Assembly (NCBI GenBank): GCA_964390645.1 | Contig: CAYMLL010000081.1 | Location: 1-24,871 of the forward strand | Length of the DNA stretch: 24,871 bases | Reading direction: 5' to 3' | Source: CAYMLL01 sp964390645 | GTDB taxonomy: Bacteria > Planctomycetota > UBA8108 | In this document: in pieces, positions 5,783 to 12,486 of the stretch | Layout: each line of letters begins with the position of its first letter | Numbering within the stretch: the first letter of the stretch is position 1 | Made by a program: the position numbers and the translations under genes | Notes under the pieces: model-generated | Database searches by the model: none | Seen by the model: only the letters and a program-made list of their open reading frames with translations | Told to the model about the DNA's origin: nothing

Positions 5783-7063
5783 GTGACCATCCTCTACCCC
5801 CTCTACCACAAGCTTCGCGACCGACCCGTCACCGTCGTCGGTGGCGGTCCCGTGGCATTGCGACGGCTGCGGCGGCTGATCGATGCGGGCGCACTGGTGA
5901 CGGTGATCAGCCCGAAGCTCGTCGACGGCATCCGCCAGCTGGTGGACGCAGGGCTCGTCCGGTGGCGCCAGCGCGTCTACGAGACAGGCGACGTCGACGG
6001 CTCCGCGCTGGCGCTCGTCGCCAGCGGCGACCTCGACCTGGTGCGTCTGGTTCGCGACGAGGCCGACCGCCTCGGCGTCCCCCTGAACACCGCCGAGGAG
6101 GAGGAGCTCTGCGACTTCCACGTGCCGGGACTCGTCGAGTGGGGCGGCGTGAGTGTCGCGATCTCGAGCGAAGGGGCCAGCCCGTCACTCGTGGCACGCC
6201 TGCGGGTCGAGCTCGAGAGCTGGCTGCGGGACGTCGCACCCGGTGATATCGAGGCGCTGCGCGCGGCGCGCAAGGCGCGCAAGAGCGCGCGGGACGGACA
6301 TCCGGTGGCACCGCGACGCGGGGCGCCGCGTCGGGGCAAGGTCTACCTGGTCGGCGCCGGGCCCGGCGACCCATCGCTCTTGACCCTGCGCGCGAGCGAG
6401 CTGCTGGCCGCCGCGGACGTCGTCTACCACGACCGCCTCGTCAGCGAGCTGATCCTCGAGACGATCCCTGCGCACGTCGAGAAGGTCCACGTCGGCAAGG
6501 ACGTCGGCCACGCGCGCCGAGCGAACATCGTCGAGCTGATGATCGAGTCGGCCCGTGCGAAGAGGATCGTCGTGCGACTGAAGGGAGGCGACCCCGTGCT
6601 CTTCGGCCGTGGTGGAGAGGAGATGCTCGCCCTGTCGGAGGCCGGCATCGACCACGAGATCGTGCCGGGCGTTTCGTCTCTGTGTGCGGCGCCGATCTCC
6701 GTCGGCATCCCGGTGACGCACCGCGGTATCGCCAGCGAGATCATCGTGCGCAGCGGCCACAAGATGGCGCCGACGGATGATCTCCCCGCAACACGCGCGA
6801 CTGCGGAGCGTGAGACCACCTTCGTCTACTTCATGGCGATACGACGAATCGAGCGGGTCGTCGACGATCTGCGCGCCGAGGGGCTGCCCGGTTCGACACC
6901 GGTCGCCATCGTCGAGAACGGCACGCTGCCGGGGGAGCGGGTCGTCACCGGGACCCTCGACAACATCACCTCGATCGCCACCCGCGCCGGCATCGAGGCA
7001 CCCGCGCTCGTCGTCGCCGGTGACGTCGTCAGGCTTCGGGAGCGGCTCGAGAGTCAGGCCTGA
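5783..7063 (+). CDS. cysG: Siroheme synthase (precorrin-2 dehydrogenase/ferrochelatase fused to uroporphyrinogen-III C-methyltransferase)
   Basis: A 426-residue bifunctional CysG. Residues 1-165 form the NAD-dependent dehydrogenase/ferrochelatase domain, with the dinucleotide motif VVGGGPVALRR (18-28) and VAISSEGASPSLVARL. Residues 185-426 form the S-adenosylmethionine-dependent methyltransferase, with VGAGPGDPSLLTL, VRLKGGDPVLFGRGGEE, the VPGVSS..A segment and VAIVENGT. Together they convert uroporphyrinogen III to siroheme, the cofactor of sulfite and nitrite reductases. The GTG start at 5783 aligns with the E. coli N-terminus; no clear ribosome-binding site precedes it. By hand alignment the catalytic Asp104 of E. 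coli CysG is Glu105 here (NTAEEEELCDF). cysH follows after 16 bases, indicating an operon. Confidence 0.95.
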   Translation: MTILYPLYHKLRDRPVTVVGGGPVALRRLRRLIDAGALVTVISPKLVDGIRQLVDAGLVRWRQRVYETGDVDGSALALVASGDLDLVRLVRDEADRLGVPLNTAEEEELCDFHVPGLVEWGGVSVAISSEGASPSLVARLRVELESWLRDVAPGDIEALRAARKARKSARDGHPVAPRRGAPRRGKVYLVGAGPGDPSLLTLRASELLAAADVVYHDRLVSELILETIPAHVEKVHVGKDVGHARRANIVELMIESARAKRIVVRLKGGDPVLFGRGGEEMLALSEAGIDHEIVPGVSSLCAAPISVGIPVTHRGIASEIIVRSGHKMAPTDDLPATRATAERETTFVYFMAIRRIERVVDDLRAEGLPGSTPVAIVENGTLPGERVVTGTLDNITSIATRAGIEAPALVVAGDVVRLRERLESQA

Positions 7064-7079
7064 TCACAGGAATCGACCG

Positions 7080-7859
7080 ATGGACAGAATCGACGCCAAG
7101 ATCCTCGAACCGGCCGTCACGAAGGCCCGTGACGAGGGCGTCGATCGGGATGCCGCGCGGCTATTGCAGTGGGCGCACGGACTCTTCGGCGAAGGCCTGA
7201 TGATGAGCACGGCCTTCGGCAAGAGCGGCATGTGTCTTCTCCACATGGTGAAGGACGTCTGTCCCGGCCTGCCGGTCTACTTCCTCGACACGGGCTTTCA
7301 CTTCCGCGAGACGCTCGAGTTCCTCGAGACGCTTCGCGACACGTGGAACGTCGACATCATCCCGAAGCGCCCGAGAATCTTCGGGGTCGAGTTCGTGCGC
7401 AAGTTCGGCGAGAACCTCCACGAGACCGATCCGGACCTCTGCTGCCACAACAACAAGGTCGAGCCCTTCCGAGAGCTCTTCGGTGCGGACGGCTGCTACC
7501 AGGCGTGGATCGCGGGCGTCCGGCGCGACCAGTCCTCGACGCGAGCGCAGGCCGAGGGAATCGAGCTGATGGAGGACGGGCTGGTGAAGATCCAGCCGCT
7601 CGCGTACTGGCCCCGCGAACGCGTCGAGGAGTACCTCGAGGCACACCAGATCCCGCTCCACCCTCTCCTGAGCCAGGGCTACCCGAGCATCGGCTGCGAG
7701 CCGTGTACACGGCCCGCGACCGATCCCGACAACGAGCGCTCGGGACGATGGGCCGGCAAGGCGAAGACCGAGTGCGGGCTCCACACCTTCTGGAAGAAGA
7801 AGGACGCCGACTCGCCACCGGCGACCGAGGAGCCCCCACCCGCTCAGGCGGCGGGCTAG
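7080..7859 (+). CDS. cysH: Assimilatory adenylylsulfate (APS) reductase, 4Fe-4S type
   Basis: A 259-residue CysH-family reductase. The nucleotide-binding loop is STAFGKSG (43-50), followed by FLDTGFHFRETLE and AGVRRDQSSTRA. The catalytic cysteine is in the C-terminal ECGLH (Cys232). Two extra cysteine pairs, Cys121-Cys122 (DLCCHNNKVEPF) and Cys206/Cys209 (GCEPCTRP), are the signature of the iron-sulfur form, which uses APS rather than PAPS and releases sulfite and AMP with a thiol donor. The ATG at 7080 has AGGA eight bases upstream and is preferred over the long upstream extension, which overlaps cysG out of frame. A Pro/Ala-rich tail follows the catalytic segment. It pairs naturally with siroheme synthase, although no sulfite reductase gene is in the window. 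Confidence 0.94.
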   Translation: MDRIDAKILEPAVTKARDEGVDRDAARLLQWAHGLFGEGLMMSTAFGKSGMCLLHMVKDVCPGLPVYFLDTGFHFRETLEFLETLRDTWNVDIIPKRPRIFGVEFVRKFGENLHETDPDLCCHNNKVEPFRELFGADGCYQAWIAGVRRDQSSTRAQAEGIELMEDGLVKIQPLAYWPRERVEEYLEAHQIPLHPLLSQGYPSIGCEPCTRPATDPDNERSGRWAGKAKTECGLHTFWKKKDADSPPATEEPPPAQAAG

Positions 7860-7870
7860 GGCTGCGGCCC

Positions 7871-9376
7871 GTGCGCTCCACCGACTTCTACTCGACGACC
7901 CCCGCCCCCTGGCCCGAGGTGCGCCGACCCGCCGCTCCGGTCGTCGCGAAGGGACCGGCGATCGACCTGCGGATACTCGGCGGCTGGGGGCTCTGTCGAG
8001 GAGAGCGCTTGACCGAGGCGATCGACCTCGCAGCCGCGTTCGGCGCCAACCGCGTGCTCTACAACTGGTGGGGCTGGGTCCCTGGCGAGCGTCTCGGGAA
8101 GGAGGACGAGCTCCTGGTTCGCCACGCGAGGGAGCGCGGCATCGAGCTGATCTGCGAGCTGCGGCGAATGAGCTTCGGCAAGTCGTACCGCATCGACGAG
8201 CCCGAGCAGCGACGACGCATCGTCGGGACCTTCCTCGACGCAGCACGTGCCGGGTTCCGCTCCTTCGGTCTGCTCTTCGACGACGTCGAGTGGGAGACCG
8301 CCGAGGACGAATGCGCTCTCATCATCGAGATCCACCAGTGTCTCGACCGGGAGATCGGAGCGACTCCCGAGATGTTCACGTGCCCGCAGTACTACTGGTA
8401 CCCGGGACAGATGTCGCTCGACTGGGAGGGGAGTGCCGGCGAGGAGGAGATGGCGAAGCAGCGACGTTACCTCGAGGTCTACGGGCGAGAGCTGCCACCC
8501 GACGTACACGTCTACATCGCGAACTACTGGGGAGACGTCCCCGGAAACTACGCGAGTCGCCTCCACGAGGAGTACAGCGGACTCATCGGCCGCAAGCCCG
8601 TGTTCTTCGACAATCAGCTGATCAACGACTACCGTCTCGGCGCGATCTTCCCCTTCGCGCTCCACCAGCGACCGGCGGACTTCGAGAGACACGTCGCCGG
8701 CTACCTCCTCAACGCGCCGCGACCGCTCGCAGCCTACGGGCCGTCGATCGCGACCGCGCTACGGTACGCGCAAAGCCCGGGCGACTACGATCCGCAGACG
8801 GCGCTCGCAGACGCGATCGAATGGATGCACGGAGGCGGGGAGCGGGCAGCGGCGATCATCGATGCGACCGTCGGGCTGCGTGACCTCGCGAACGACTGGG
8901 CGGACGGTGAGTACACGGCGACGAATCACTACCGCACGATCTGGCGGCAAGTACGGCGAGGTCGCGCCGACCGCGAACGCGTGGCATCGTGGGGGGTCGA
9001 TCTCGCGCGAGTGAAGAGCCGGCTCCTGGACGCCCTCGAGGTCGAGAGCCACGATGGCCGCGCCGCATCCTCGCGCGCCGTCGCGGAGATGGCGAGGTCG
9101 TGCGAGAGGCTGGCGTCGGACATGACGCTCTTCGAGCGCTTCCTGACGCCGCCAGCGAGCGACTTGCGCGATCTGCAGAGCCTGGCGCGGCAGGTGCGCG
9201 AACACGCGCTCGCGCAGGTCGCCGGGATCCTGCCGCGGATCCCGGGCTTCGAGGTCGAGCTCCACGCCGGTGACACCCGCACGGATCCAGCGGCGAGTCC
9301 GGCGTGGTCCTGGTTCGAATACTTCTACCGGAACACGGAGAGGGAGATCGGCTGGTTGATCGAGGAGATGCGCTGA
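7871..9376 (+). CDS. GH84-like beta-N-acetylglucosaminidase domain protein
   Basis: A 501-residue protein starting at a GTG only 11 bases after cysH; AGGG at 7858-7861 may serve as its ribosome-binding site. The reading frame is open far upstream inside cysH, but that part is a shadow. Residues ~30-320 look like the (beta/alpha)8 barrel of the NAGidase/GH84 family: LRILGGWGLCRGERLTEAID, YNWWGW, and SFGLLFDDVEWE with an Asp-Asp pair at 137-138 where GH84 enzymes carry the substrate-assisted catalytic pair. PVFFDNQLINDYRLGAIFPF resembles the later active-site segment. The usual GFYG start of GH84 domains is not obvious. Residues ~320-501 are mostly helical. No signal peptide is seen, so it would be cytoplasmic. 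Substrate unknown; the family match is by eye. Confidence 0.55.
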   Translation: MRSTDFYSTTPAPWPEVRRPAAPVVAKGPAIDLRILGGWGLCRGERLTEAIDLAAAFGANRVLYNWWGWVPGERLGKEDELLVRHARERGIELICELRRMSFGKSYRIDEPEQRRRIVGTFLDAARAGFRSFGLLFDDVEWETAEDECALIIEIHQCLDREIGATPEMFTCPQYYWYPGQMSLDWEGSAGEEEMAKQRRYLEVYGRELPPDVHVYIANYWGDVPGNYASRLHEEYSGLIGRKPVFFDNQLINDYRLGAIFPFALHQRPADFERHVAGYLLNAPRPLAAYGPSIATALRYAQSPGDYDPQTALADAIEWMHGGGERAAAIIDATVGLRDLANDWADGEYTATNHYRTIWRQVRRGRADRERVASWGVDLARVKSRLLDALEVESHDGRAASSRAVAEMARSCERLASDMTLFERFLTPPASDLRDLQSLARQVREHALAQVAGILPRIPGFEVELHAGDTRTDPAASPAWSWFEYFYRNTEREIGWLIEEMR

Positions 9377-9470
9377 GGGGGTGGGGAAGAAGACCGGGAC
9401 CTCGCGAGGAGACGTCAGGAAGACCGGAAGAAGCGCAGAAGAGCGGGGATCGAAACGGGCCTTCAGAGGG

Positions 9471-9803
9471 TCAGACTTCGCCCCCGCAATGCGGGCAGAT
9501 GCGCGTCTCGATCCCCACGCCGTTGATCTCCCGGTAACGGTCCTGGAGATGGGCGAGATCGGCGCTGAAAAGCTGCTCGATGAGCGACTCGTCGATCGCG
9601 TCCCCCTCGAGCGGACCGAGCCTCACGACAACCCGCGCGATCAGCAGAACGACGGCATAGGCGCGATTCGCCGCGACGCGGGCGTCACCGAGCACGTGGA
9701 TCTCGTCCTCGGCCCGGGCCATCCGGATCGTGCCTTCCCGGAACGTCTCGCCGTCGGACGACAGGAATCCTCGAGGTAACACGAAGGGGTGTTCCGTCTG
9801 CAT
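9471..9803 (-). CDS. Small phage-tail-assembly-chaperone-like protein
   Basis: A 110-residue protein resembling the small tail-assembly proteins of contractile tails and extracellular contractile injection loci: FVLPRGFLSSDGETFREGTI, RMARAEDEIHVLGDARVAAN, YAVVLLIARVVVRLG and IEQLFSADLAHLQDRYREIN follow the family pattern in order. It ends in ICPHCGGEV, a single CPxC pair that may be half of a metal site. No sheath, tube, baseplate or AAA gene lies nearby, so it is an orphan here. It is convergent with the GH84-like gene and divergent from the first rhomboid. The ATG at 9801-9803 has no obvious ribosome-binding site. The family call is from memory of the motif pattern; function outside a tail locus is unknown. 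Confidence 0.6.
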   Translation of the reverse strand: MQTEHPFVLPRGFLSSDGETFREGTIRMARAEDEIHVLGDARVAANRAYAVVLLIARVVVRLGPLEGDAIDESLIEQLFSADLAHLQDRYREINGVGIETRICPHCGGEV

Positions 9804-9907
9804 GTCAGCGCCGATGAATAGGGGGTACCCCGGATCGGAGAGATACGCGGCAAGCTCTCAGGATACCACCGACACCCCCGGCACGAGAGACCGTCTCCGA
9901 TTTTCCG

Positions 9908-10801
9908 ATGGGACTGCAAGACCGCGCCTACTACCGCGACGACAGTGCGCACGCGATAGACTCCCACCAACGCTCGGCCGTTGGCACGTTGATCGTCATC
10001 ACGATCGTCGCGTGGGTGGCGCAGCTGATCTTCCGTGACCGCGACCCGGGATGGGGTGGCGTGATCACACGTCTCCTCGCGGTAACGCCCACGGACCTCT
10101 TCGACGGCTTCCCGAAGATATGGAAGACCTTCACGGCAAACTTCGCGCACGACTGGAAGAGCCCGTGGCACGTCTTCGGCAACATGCTCTTTCTCTACTT
10201 CTTCGGGCGCGAGGTCGAGCACCTGGTCGGACGTCGCGAGTTCTACGTTCTCTACTTCATCTCCGGAACGCTCGCGATCCTCGCCGAGGTCATCGTGCAG
10301 CAGATGAACGGGCACCAGACGACGCTCGTTCTGGGCGCCTCCGGAGCGGTGACAGCCGTCGTCGTCTTTTACACGCTGCTCTACCCGACACGCAAAATCC
10401 TCTTCTTCTTCTTCATTCCGGCGCCGGTCTGGGCGCTCTGCGCATTCTTCGTCGTGCAGGACGTGCTCGGAGCGACGTCGGCGGGCCCCAGCGAGGTAGC
10501 CCACTTCGCGCATCTCGTCGGCGCAGTCTACGGCCTCCTGTACTGGCGTTTCGATCTACGCTTCGAGACCTGGTCCCACACCCTCCGCGGGCTCCTCCCG
10601 GGGAAGATCCGTCGCTCGAACGACCCGAAACCTCTCGAGACCGACGTCGCCGTCAGCGAGCGGGATCCGCCGGCAGACGACGCCGTGACGCAACGCATCG
10701 ACGAGCTGCTCGACAAGATCCGCGACGGTGGCATGGACAGCCTCTCGGAGCAGGAACGGAACTTCCTCAGCACGAACTCGGCAAAGTACCGCAGGCCCTA
10801 G
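9908..10801 (+). CDS. Rhomboid-family intramembrane serine protease (first of two)
   Basis: A 297-residue inner-membrane protease with about six transmembrane segments. The catalytic dyad is Ser145 in GASGAV and His202 in AHLVGAVYGLLYWRFD; WHVFGNMLFLYFFGREVE carries the conserved HxxxN segment that stabilises the transition state. Cleavage would occur in transmembrane segments of unknown client proteins. A cytoplasmic tail ends in a compact module (RIDELLDKIRDGGMDSLSEQ to FLSTNSAKYRR) also found at the end of the neighbouring rhomboid, resembling the DUF6576-type tail seen on bacterial rhomboids. The start at 9908 lacks a clear ribosome-binding site. The paralogue starts 55 bases downstream. 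Confidence 0.93.
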   Translation: MGLQDRAYYRDDSAHAIDSHQRSAVGTLIVITIVAWVAQLIFRDRDPGWGGVITRLLAVTPTDLFDGFPKIWKTFTANFAHDWKSPWHVFGNMLFLYFFGREVEHLVGRREFYVLYFISGTLAILAEVIVQQMNGHQTTLVLGASGAVTAVVVFYTLLYPTRKILFFFFIPAPVWALCAFFVVQDVLGATSAGPSEVAHFAHLVGAVYGLLYWRFDLRFETWSHTLRGLLPGKIRRSNDPKPLETDVAVSERDPPADDAVTQRIDELLDKIRDGGMDSLSEQERNFLSTNSAKYRRP

Positions 10802-10818
10802 GAGCCCGCGCCACAGGT

Positions 10819-10847
10819 TTGTCAGACTCTCGAGCCACGGTTAGAAT
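10819..10847 (+). promoter_or_regulatory. Strong promoter candidate directly before the second rhomboid
   Basis: TTGTCA (10819-10824), a 17-base spacer, and TAGAAT (10842-10847): five of six consensus matches in each box. Transcription would start near 10853-10856, at or just before the ATG at 10857, implying a leaderless or nearly leaderless mRNA. No ribosome-binding site is present, which fits. Confidence 0.6.
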
Positions 10848-10856
10848 ACCCGCCTG

Positions 10857-11900
10857 ATGGGCATTCACGATCGCGACTACGTACGGGGCAGCTCTCATGG
10901 CGGCGGCGCCTTCTCCGCCTTCGCGCACACCGCTCTGGGAACGATCATCCTGATCAACGTCATCTGCTGGATCGCGCAGCTGGTGACGACGAAGGCGCCT
11001 CGGATGGAGTTCACGGTGACGACGGAGAGCGTCCCGGACCGGAATCCCGAGGACCTCGAGCCTCGTTTCGAGCCTCGTTTCGAGCCTCGTTTCGAGCCTC
11101 GTTTCGAGCCTCGCCTGGTACGCTCGCAGCCGGTCACCGACTTCCTGAGCTGTAGCCCGGAGCAGATCTTCGAGGGCTTCCCTCAGCTCTGGCGGCTGGC
11201 GACCTGCACCTTCGCTCACTCCACCGACGGCGTGTTCCACATCCTCTGGAACATGCTCTTCCTGTACTTCTTCGGGCGTGAGCTCGAGCGCATGTACGGG
11301 CGGCGAGAGTTCTGGGTCTTCTACCTCGCCAGCGGCGCGCTCGCGAGCCTCGCCGAGGTCAGCATCCACCACTTCCAAGGCAACCCGTCGGGCGTCATCG
11401 GAGCGTCGGGCGCGGTGATGGCGGTCGTCGTCCTCTGCACGCTCTTCTATCCGCACCGCCAGATTCTCTTCATGCTCTTCATCCCGATGCCGCTCTGGCT
11501 CCTCTGCGTCATCATGATCGGAACGGACATTCTGGGGGCCACCGGACCTCAGAGCACCGGTGTCGCGCACCTCGCGCACCTCGCCGGCGCCCTCTGCGGC
11601 CTCCTCTACTGGCGCTTCGATCTGCGCTGGTCAACCTTCTGGGGGCGGCTCCTGCGGCTCGATCGCGGCGGTCGAGCGGGAGGCTCGGTGCGACGACGAG
11701 ACATGGCACGACGACCGGCGAAGGGGCGGCCGAATCCCGCCGCGAGCGTGCCGAGCCGACCGCAGAAGCAGGTTCCCGATCCGGTCTCCGAGCGCATGGA
11801 CGCGCTGCTCGAGAAGATCTCCGAGCACGGCATGGGGAGCTTGACCGAGAAGGAACGCGAGTTCCTCGTCGAGAACTCCGGTCGCTATCGCAGCTCCTGA
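10857..11900 (+). CDS. Rhomboid-family intramembrane serine protease (second of two)
   Basis: A 347-residue paralogue of the preceding gene. The catalytic dyad is Ser184 (IGASGAV) and His241 (AHLAGALCGLLYWRFD); FHILWNMLFLYFFGRELER matches the first copy. After the first transmembrane segment (about 26-44) it carries an insertion absent from the first copy, containing an in-frame tandem repeat of Glu-Pro-Arg-Phe (68-86). The cytoplasmic region (about 258-310) is basic and Arg-rich, and the C-terminus repeats the same module (RMDALLEKISEHGMGSLTEK to FLVENSGRYRS). The shared architecture and adjacency indicate tandem duplication. It probably has its own promoter at 10819-10847. The next gene starts 10 bases after its stop. 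Confidence 0.93.
   Translation: MGIHDRDYVRGSSHGGGAFSAFAHTALGTIILINVICWIAQLVTTKAPRMEFTVTTESVPDRNPEDLEPRFEPRFEPRFEPRFEPRLVRSQPVTDFLSCSPEQIFEGFPQLWRLATCTFAHSTDGVFHILWNMLFLYFFGRELERMYGRREFWVFYLASGALASLAEVSIHHFQGNPSGVIGASGAVMAVVVLCTLFYPHRQILFMLFIPMPLWLLCVIMIGTDILGATGPQSTGVAHLAHLAGALCGLLYWRFDLRWSTFWGRLLRLDRGGRAGGSVRRRDMARRPAKGRPNPAASVPSRPQKQVPDPVSERMDALLEKISEHGMGSLTEKEREFLVENSGRYRSS
11058..11114 (+). repeat. In-frame 12-nt tandem repeat (about 4.75 copies)
   Basis: The unit GAGCCTCGTTTC encodes Glu-Pro-Arg-Phe. Four perfect copies at 11058-11069, 11070-11081, 11082-11093 and 11094-11105 are followed by GAGCCTCGC. Perfect identity implies recent expansion. Copy-number changes keep the reading frame and would only vary the loop after the first transmembrane segment. 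Confidence 0.95.
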
Positions 11901-11910
11901 AGAAGACGAC

Positions 11911-12357
11911 ATGAGCGACAACACCGACACCGACACCGACACCGACTTCGGCTACGACGAGATCGCGGATCGGCTCATCGAGGTCGTCATCGACGACGAA
12001 CGCATCCGCGCGATCTGGATCGAGTCCGACGAGCGCCAACGACTTCGACGGCCCTACAGCTGCCTCGAGGCCCACCTCGCCGCCGACGAGCCGGTCTTTC
12101 CCGATGTCGTCGAGAATCTCGAGCGGATTCTCGCCGAGAAGCTCGCGGTCGAGAACGACGGCGTCAGTGACACGCAGCGCCTCGCCAAGCGCTTCGACCT
12201 GCGGTGCGGACGCAGGACGGGCGACGACAAGCTGCCGGTGACGGTGATCGTCGAGCAGAGCTGCTACATCGCCAAGCGCCCGCGTGCGTGGGTCGTGCCG
12301 CTTCACGACAAGACGACGCACATCTGCCACGTGATGGACTTCTCCGCCCGCGAGTGA
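11911..12357 (+). CDS. Hypothetical protein, possibly a degenerate nucleotidyltransferase-like fold
   Basis: A 148-residue protein of unknown function, starting 10 bases after the second rhomboid, so probably co-transcribed. It begins with a low-complexity Asp-Thr run (NTDTDTDTDF) encoded by a 6-nt repeat. The middle part (YDEIADRLIEVVIDDERIRA, then IWIESDERQRLRRPYSCLEA, then HLAADEP) has the spacing of small nucleotidyltransferase domains, in which a Gly-Ser and an Asp-x-Asp would be expected; here they read Glu-Ser and Cys-Leu-Glu, so the catalytic residues would be absent. This resemblance is weak. The C-terminal half has two separated cysteines (SCYIAKRP; HICHVMDF). No signal peptide or membrane segment. 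Confidence 0.65.
   Translation: MSDNTDTDTDTDFGYDEIADRLIEVVIDDERIRAIWIESDERQRLRRPYSCLEAHLAADEPVFPDVVENLERILAEKLAVENDGVSDTQRLAKRFDLRCGRRTGDDKLPVTVIVEQSCYIAKRPRAWVVPLHDKTTHICHVMDFSARE
11923..11946 (+). repeat. 6-nt tandem repeat ACCGAC, four copies
   Basis: Four perfect copies encode alternating Asp and Thr at the extreme N-terminus of the hypothetical protein. Confidence 0.9.
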
Positions 12358-12375
12358 CCGTCCGCGAGTGACCGT
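12348..12375. repeat. 14-nt tandem duplication spanning a stop codon
   Basis: CCGCGAGTGACCGT occurs at 12348-12361 and again at 12362-12375, with a partial CCGCAGG after. The first copy contains the TGA (12355-12357) that ends the hypothetical protein. Because the unit is not a multiple of three, it is harmless only because it falls after the stop. The remaining bases to 12486 hold nothing recognisable. Confidence 0.9.
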
Positions 12376-12486
12376 CCGCAGGACTGCCGCCTCACCAGGC
12401 GCCCACGTGCGCGGGCCGTGCCGCTGCCCCTCCTTGCCACGCCACGACCTGTGACCTCGCGCCACGAAATCGGTGCGACATGCGGG

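Noticed and set aside
5595..5786. 63-codon plus frame whose TGA overlaps the GTG start of cysG (GTGA)
   Set aside because: The overlap looks like translational coupling, but the frame opens only with TTG, has no ribosome-binding site and encodes an Arg/Leu/Pro-rich sequence without recognisable features.
9305..9325. GGTTCGAAT resembling a tRNA T-arm
   Set aside because: It lies inside the coding sequence of the GH84-like gene and no acceptor or anticodon arms can be built around it.
9400..9409. Palindrome CCTCGCGAGG after the GH84-like gene as a terminator
   Set aside because: A 10-base palindrome has no usable loop and no T-run follows; chance occurrence is likely in GC-rich DNA.
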